Positions 6,272-6,981 of a stretch of DNA of 6,981 nt are shown in pieces. Where the stretch lies: NCBI GenBank assembly GCA_030049955.1, contig JASIJX010000057.1, positions 1-6,981 on the forward strand. Reading direction: 5' to 3'. Source of the DNA: Acidobacteriaceae bacterium (GTDB taxonomy: Bacteria; Acidobacteriota; Terriglobia; Terriglobales; Acidobacteriaceae). The notes below the pieces were generated by a model. That model was not told the origin of the DNA. It ran no database searches and saw nothing but the letters and a program-made list of their open reading frames with translations. The position numbers and the translations under genes are program-made. Numbering within the stretch: the first letter of the stretch is position 1; each line of letters opens with the position of its first letter.

Positions 6272-6981
6272 TTGAAACGACTAGCCATCCTCGGTTCCAC
6301 CGGCTCCATCGGCCAATCCACACTTTCTATCGTCGAGCAGTTCCCCGAGCGTTTTTCCGTGGCGACGCTCGCCGCCGGGCGCAACATCGAAGAAGCCTTT
6401 GCGCAAGCCGTCCGCTGGCGGCCAAAGCTGCTTTCGATTGCCACCGAAGAGCTGGCCAGCCAGCTTGCAGCGCGGCTGCATCAGGCAGGCGTCAGCGGCA
6501 TCCATATCGTCCACGGAAGCGAAGGCACCGTCGCCTGCTCCACCCACCCCGAAGCCGATTTCGTTGTCTCCGCCATCGTAGGCGTAGCCGGACTCGAAGC
6601 CACGCACGCGGCCATCCTGGCCGGCAAGCCCGTGGGACTGGCCAACAAGGAGTGCATGGTCGCAGCCGGCGAGATCCTCACCTGCGCCGCCCGCGAACGC
6701 AACGTGCCCATCCTGCCCATTGACAGCGAGCACAACGCCGTGCACCAGTGCCTGCGCGTCGGCGCGCATGCCGAAGTCAAAACCATCTGGCTCACGGCTT
6801 CCGGCGGACCGTTCCGGCAGACACCGCTCGCCGACTTCGCCTCCATCACGCCCGAGCAGGCCCTCAAACACCCCACCTGGGTCATGGGCCGCCGCATCAC
6901 CATCGACTCGGCCACCATGCTCAACAAGGGGTTGGAAGTCATCGAAGCCTGCCGCCTCTTCGATGTCAGTCCGGGCCAGGT
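6272..6981 (+). CDS. dxr: 1-deoxy-D-xylulose 5-phosphate reductoisomerase, N-terminal part, 3' end outside the window
   Basis: Dxr (IspC) converts 1-deoxy-D-xylulose 5-phosphate to 2-C-methyl-D-erythritol 4-phosphate with NADPH and a divalent metal, the first committed step of the MEP isoprenoid pathway in the cytoplasm. The frame gives 236 complete residues of a protein usually near 390-400. Seen: the NADPH-binding loop GSTGSIG at 8-14, the conserved ANKE block (here followed by Cys-Met-Val rather than the usual Ser/Ala/Thr-Leu-Val), metal ligands D151 and E153 in DSEHN, the substrate loop SGGPFR, HPTWVMGR, and E222 in NKGLE, matching the third metal ligand of E. coli. The start is TTG at 6272: an in-frame TAG at 6257 rules out a longer form, and MKRLAILGSTG aligns with the family N terminus. 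No clear Shine-Dalgarno is visible. With an 18-nt gap after cdsA it is probably translated from the same mRNA, perhaps by coupling. Confidence 0.97.
   Translation, partial: MKRLAILGSTGSIGQSTLSIVEQFPERFSVATLAAGRNIEEAFAQAVRWRPKLLSIATEELASQLAARLHQAGVSGIHIVHGSEGTVACSTHPEADFVVSAIVGVAGLEATHAAILAGKPVGLANKECMVAAGEILTCAARERNVPILPIDSEHNAVHQCLRVGAHAEVKTIWLTASGGPFRQTPLADFASITPEQALKHPTWVMGRRITIDSATMLNKGLEVIEACRLFDVSPGQ

Overview
The window is GC-rich and almost fully coding, with every supported gene on the + strand. Gene content, strong preference for G/C at third codon positions, and a dispersed intergenic repeat containing TGTCATCCTGAGCGA and GTCGAAGGACC all suggest a member of the Acidobacteriota, probably class Terriglobia. 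That placement is inference from remembered patterns, not from a search. Two genes run off the window: lon at the left edge and dxr at the right edge.

Layout. At 2-1435 is the C-terminal part of the ATP-dependent protease Lon, covering the AAA+ ATPase and the Ser-Lys protease domains. At 1436-1664 is a spacer holding a hairpin repeat of the kind scattered through genomes of this group. At 1665-1973 is a small conserved protein of unknown function, with less GC-biased codons than its neighbours. At 2120-3247 is an aldose 1-epimerase with an export signal. At 3319-4035 is a zinc-ribbon membrane protein of unknown function. At 4036-4256 is a spacer with two dyad-symmetric elements. At 4257-5189 is a single-span membrane protein with coiled coils and a C-terminal domain of unknown function. 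At 5190-5383 is a spacer with a perfect 13-bp inverted repeat interlaced with direct repeats, then an 8-bp hairpin directly over the translation start region of the next gene. At 5384-6253 is cdsA (CDP-diacylglycerol synthase), followed after 18 nt by dxr (first committed step of the MEP isoprenoid pathway), which starts at TTG and continues past the window.

How they fit. cdsA and dxr form a common bacterial pair that makes membrane lipid precursors and isoprenoid precursors for cell-envelope carriers. They are tightly spaced and almost surely co-transcribed. Such clusters often carry uppS just upstream of cdsA. Here that place is taken by the coiled-coil membrane protein, separated from cdsA by a strong inverted repeat. 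The genes between lon and cdsA share a direction but have gaps of 71-221 nt, so they are more likely several short transcription units than one operon. No gene-free stretch exceeds 300 bases. I saw no tRNA, rRNA, CRISPR array, insertion sequence or phage gene. I did not find a clearly new multi-gene system. The most interesting material is the intergenic repeat and hairpin structure and the two unknown membrane proteins.
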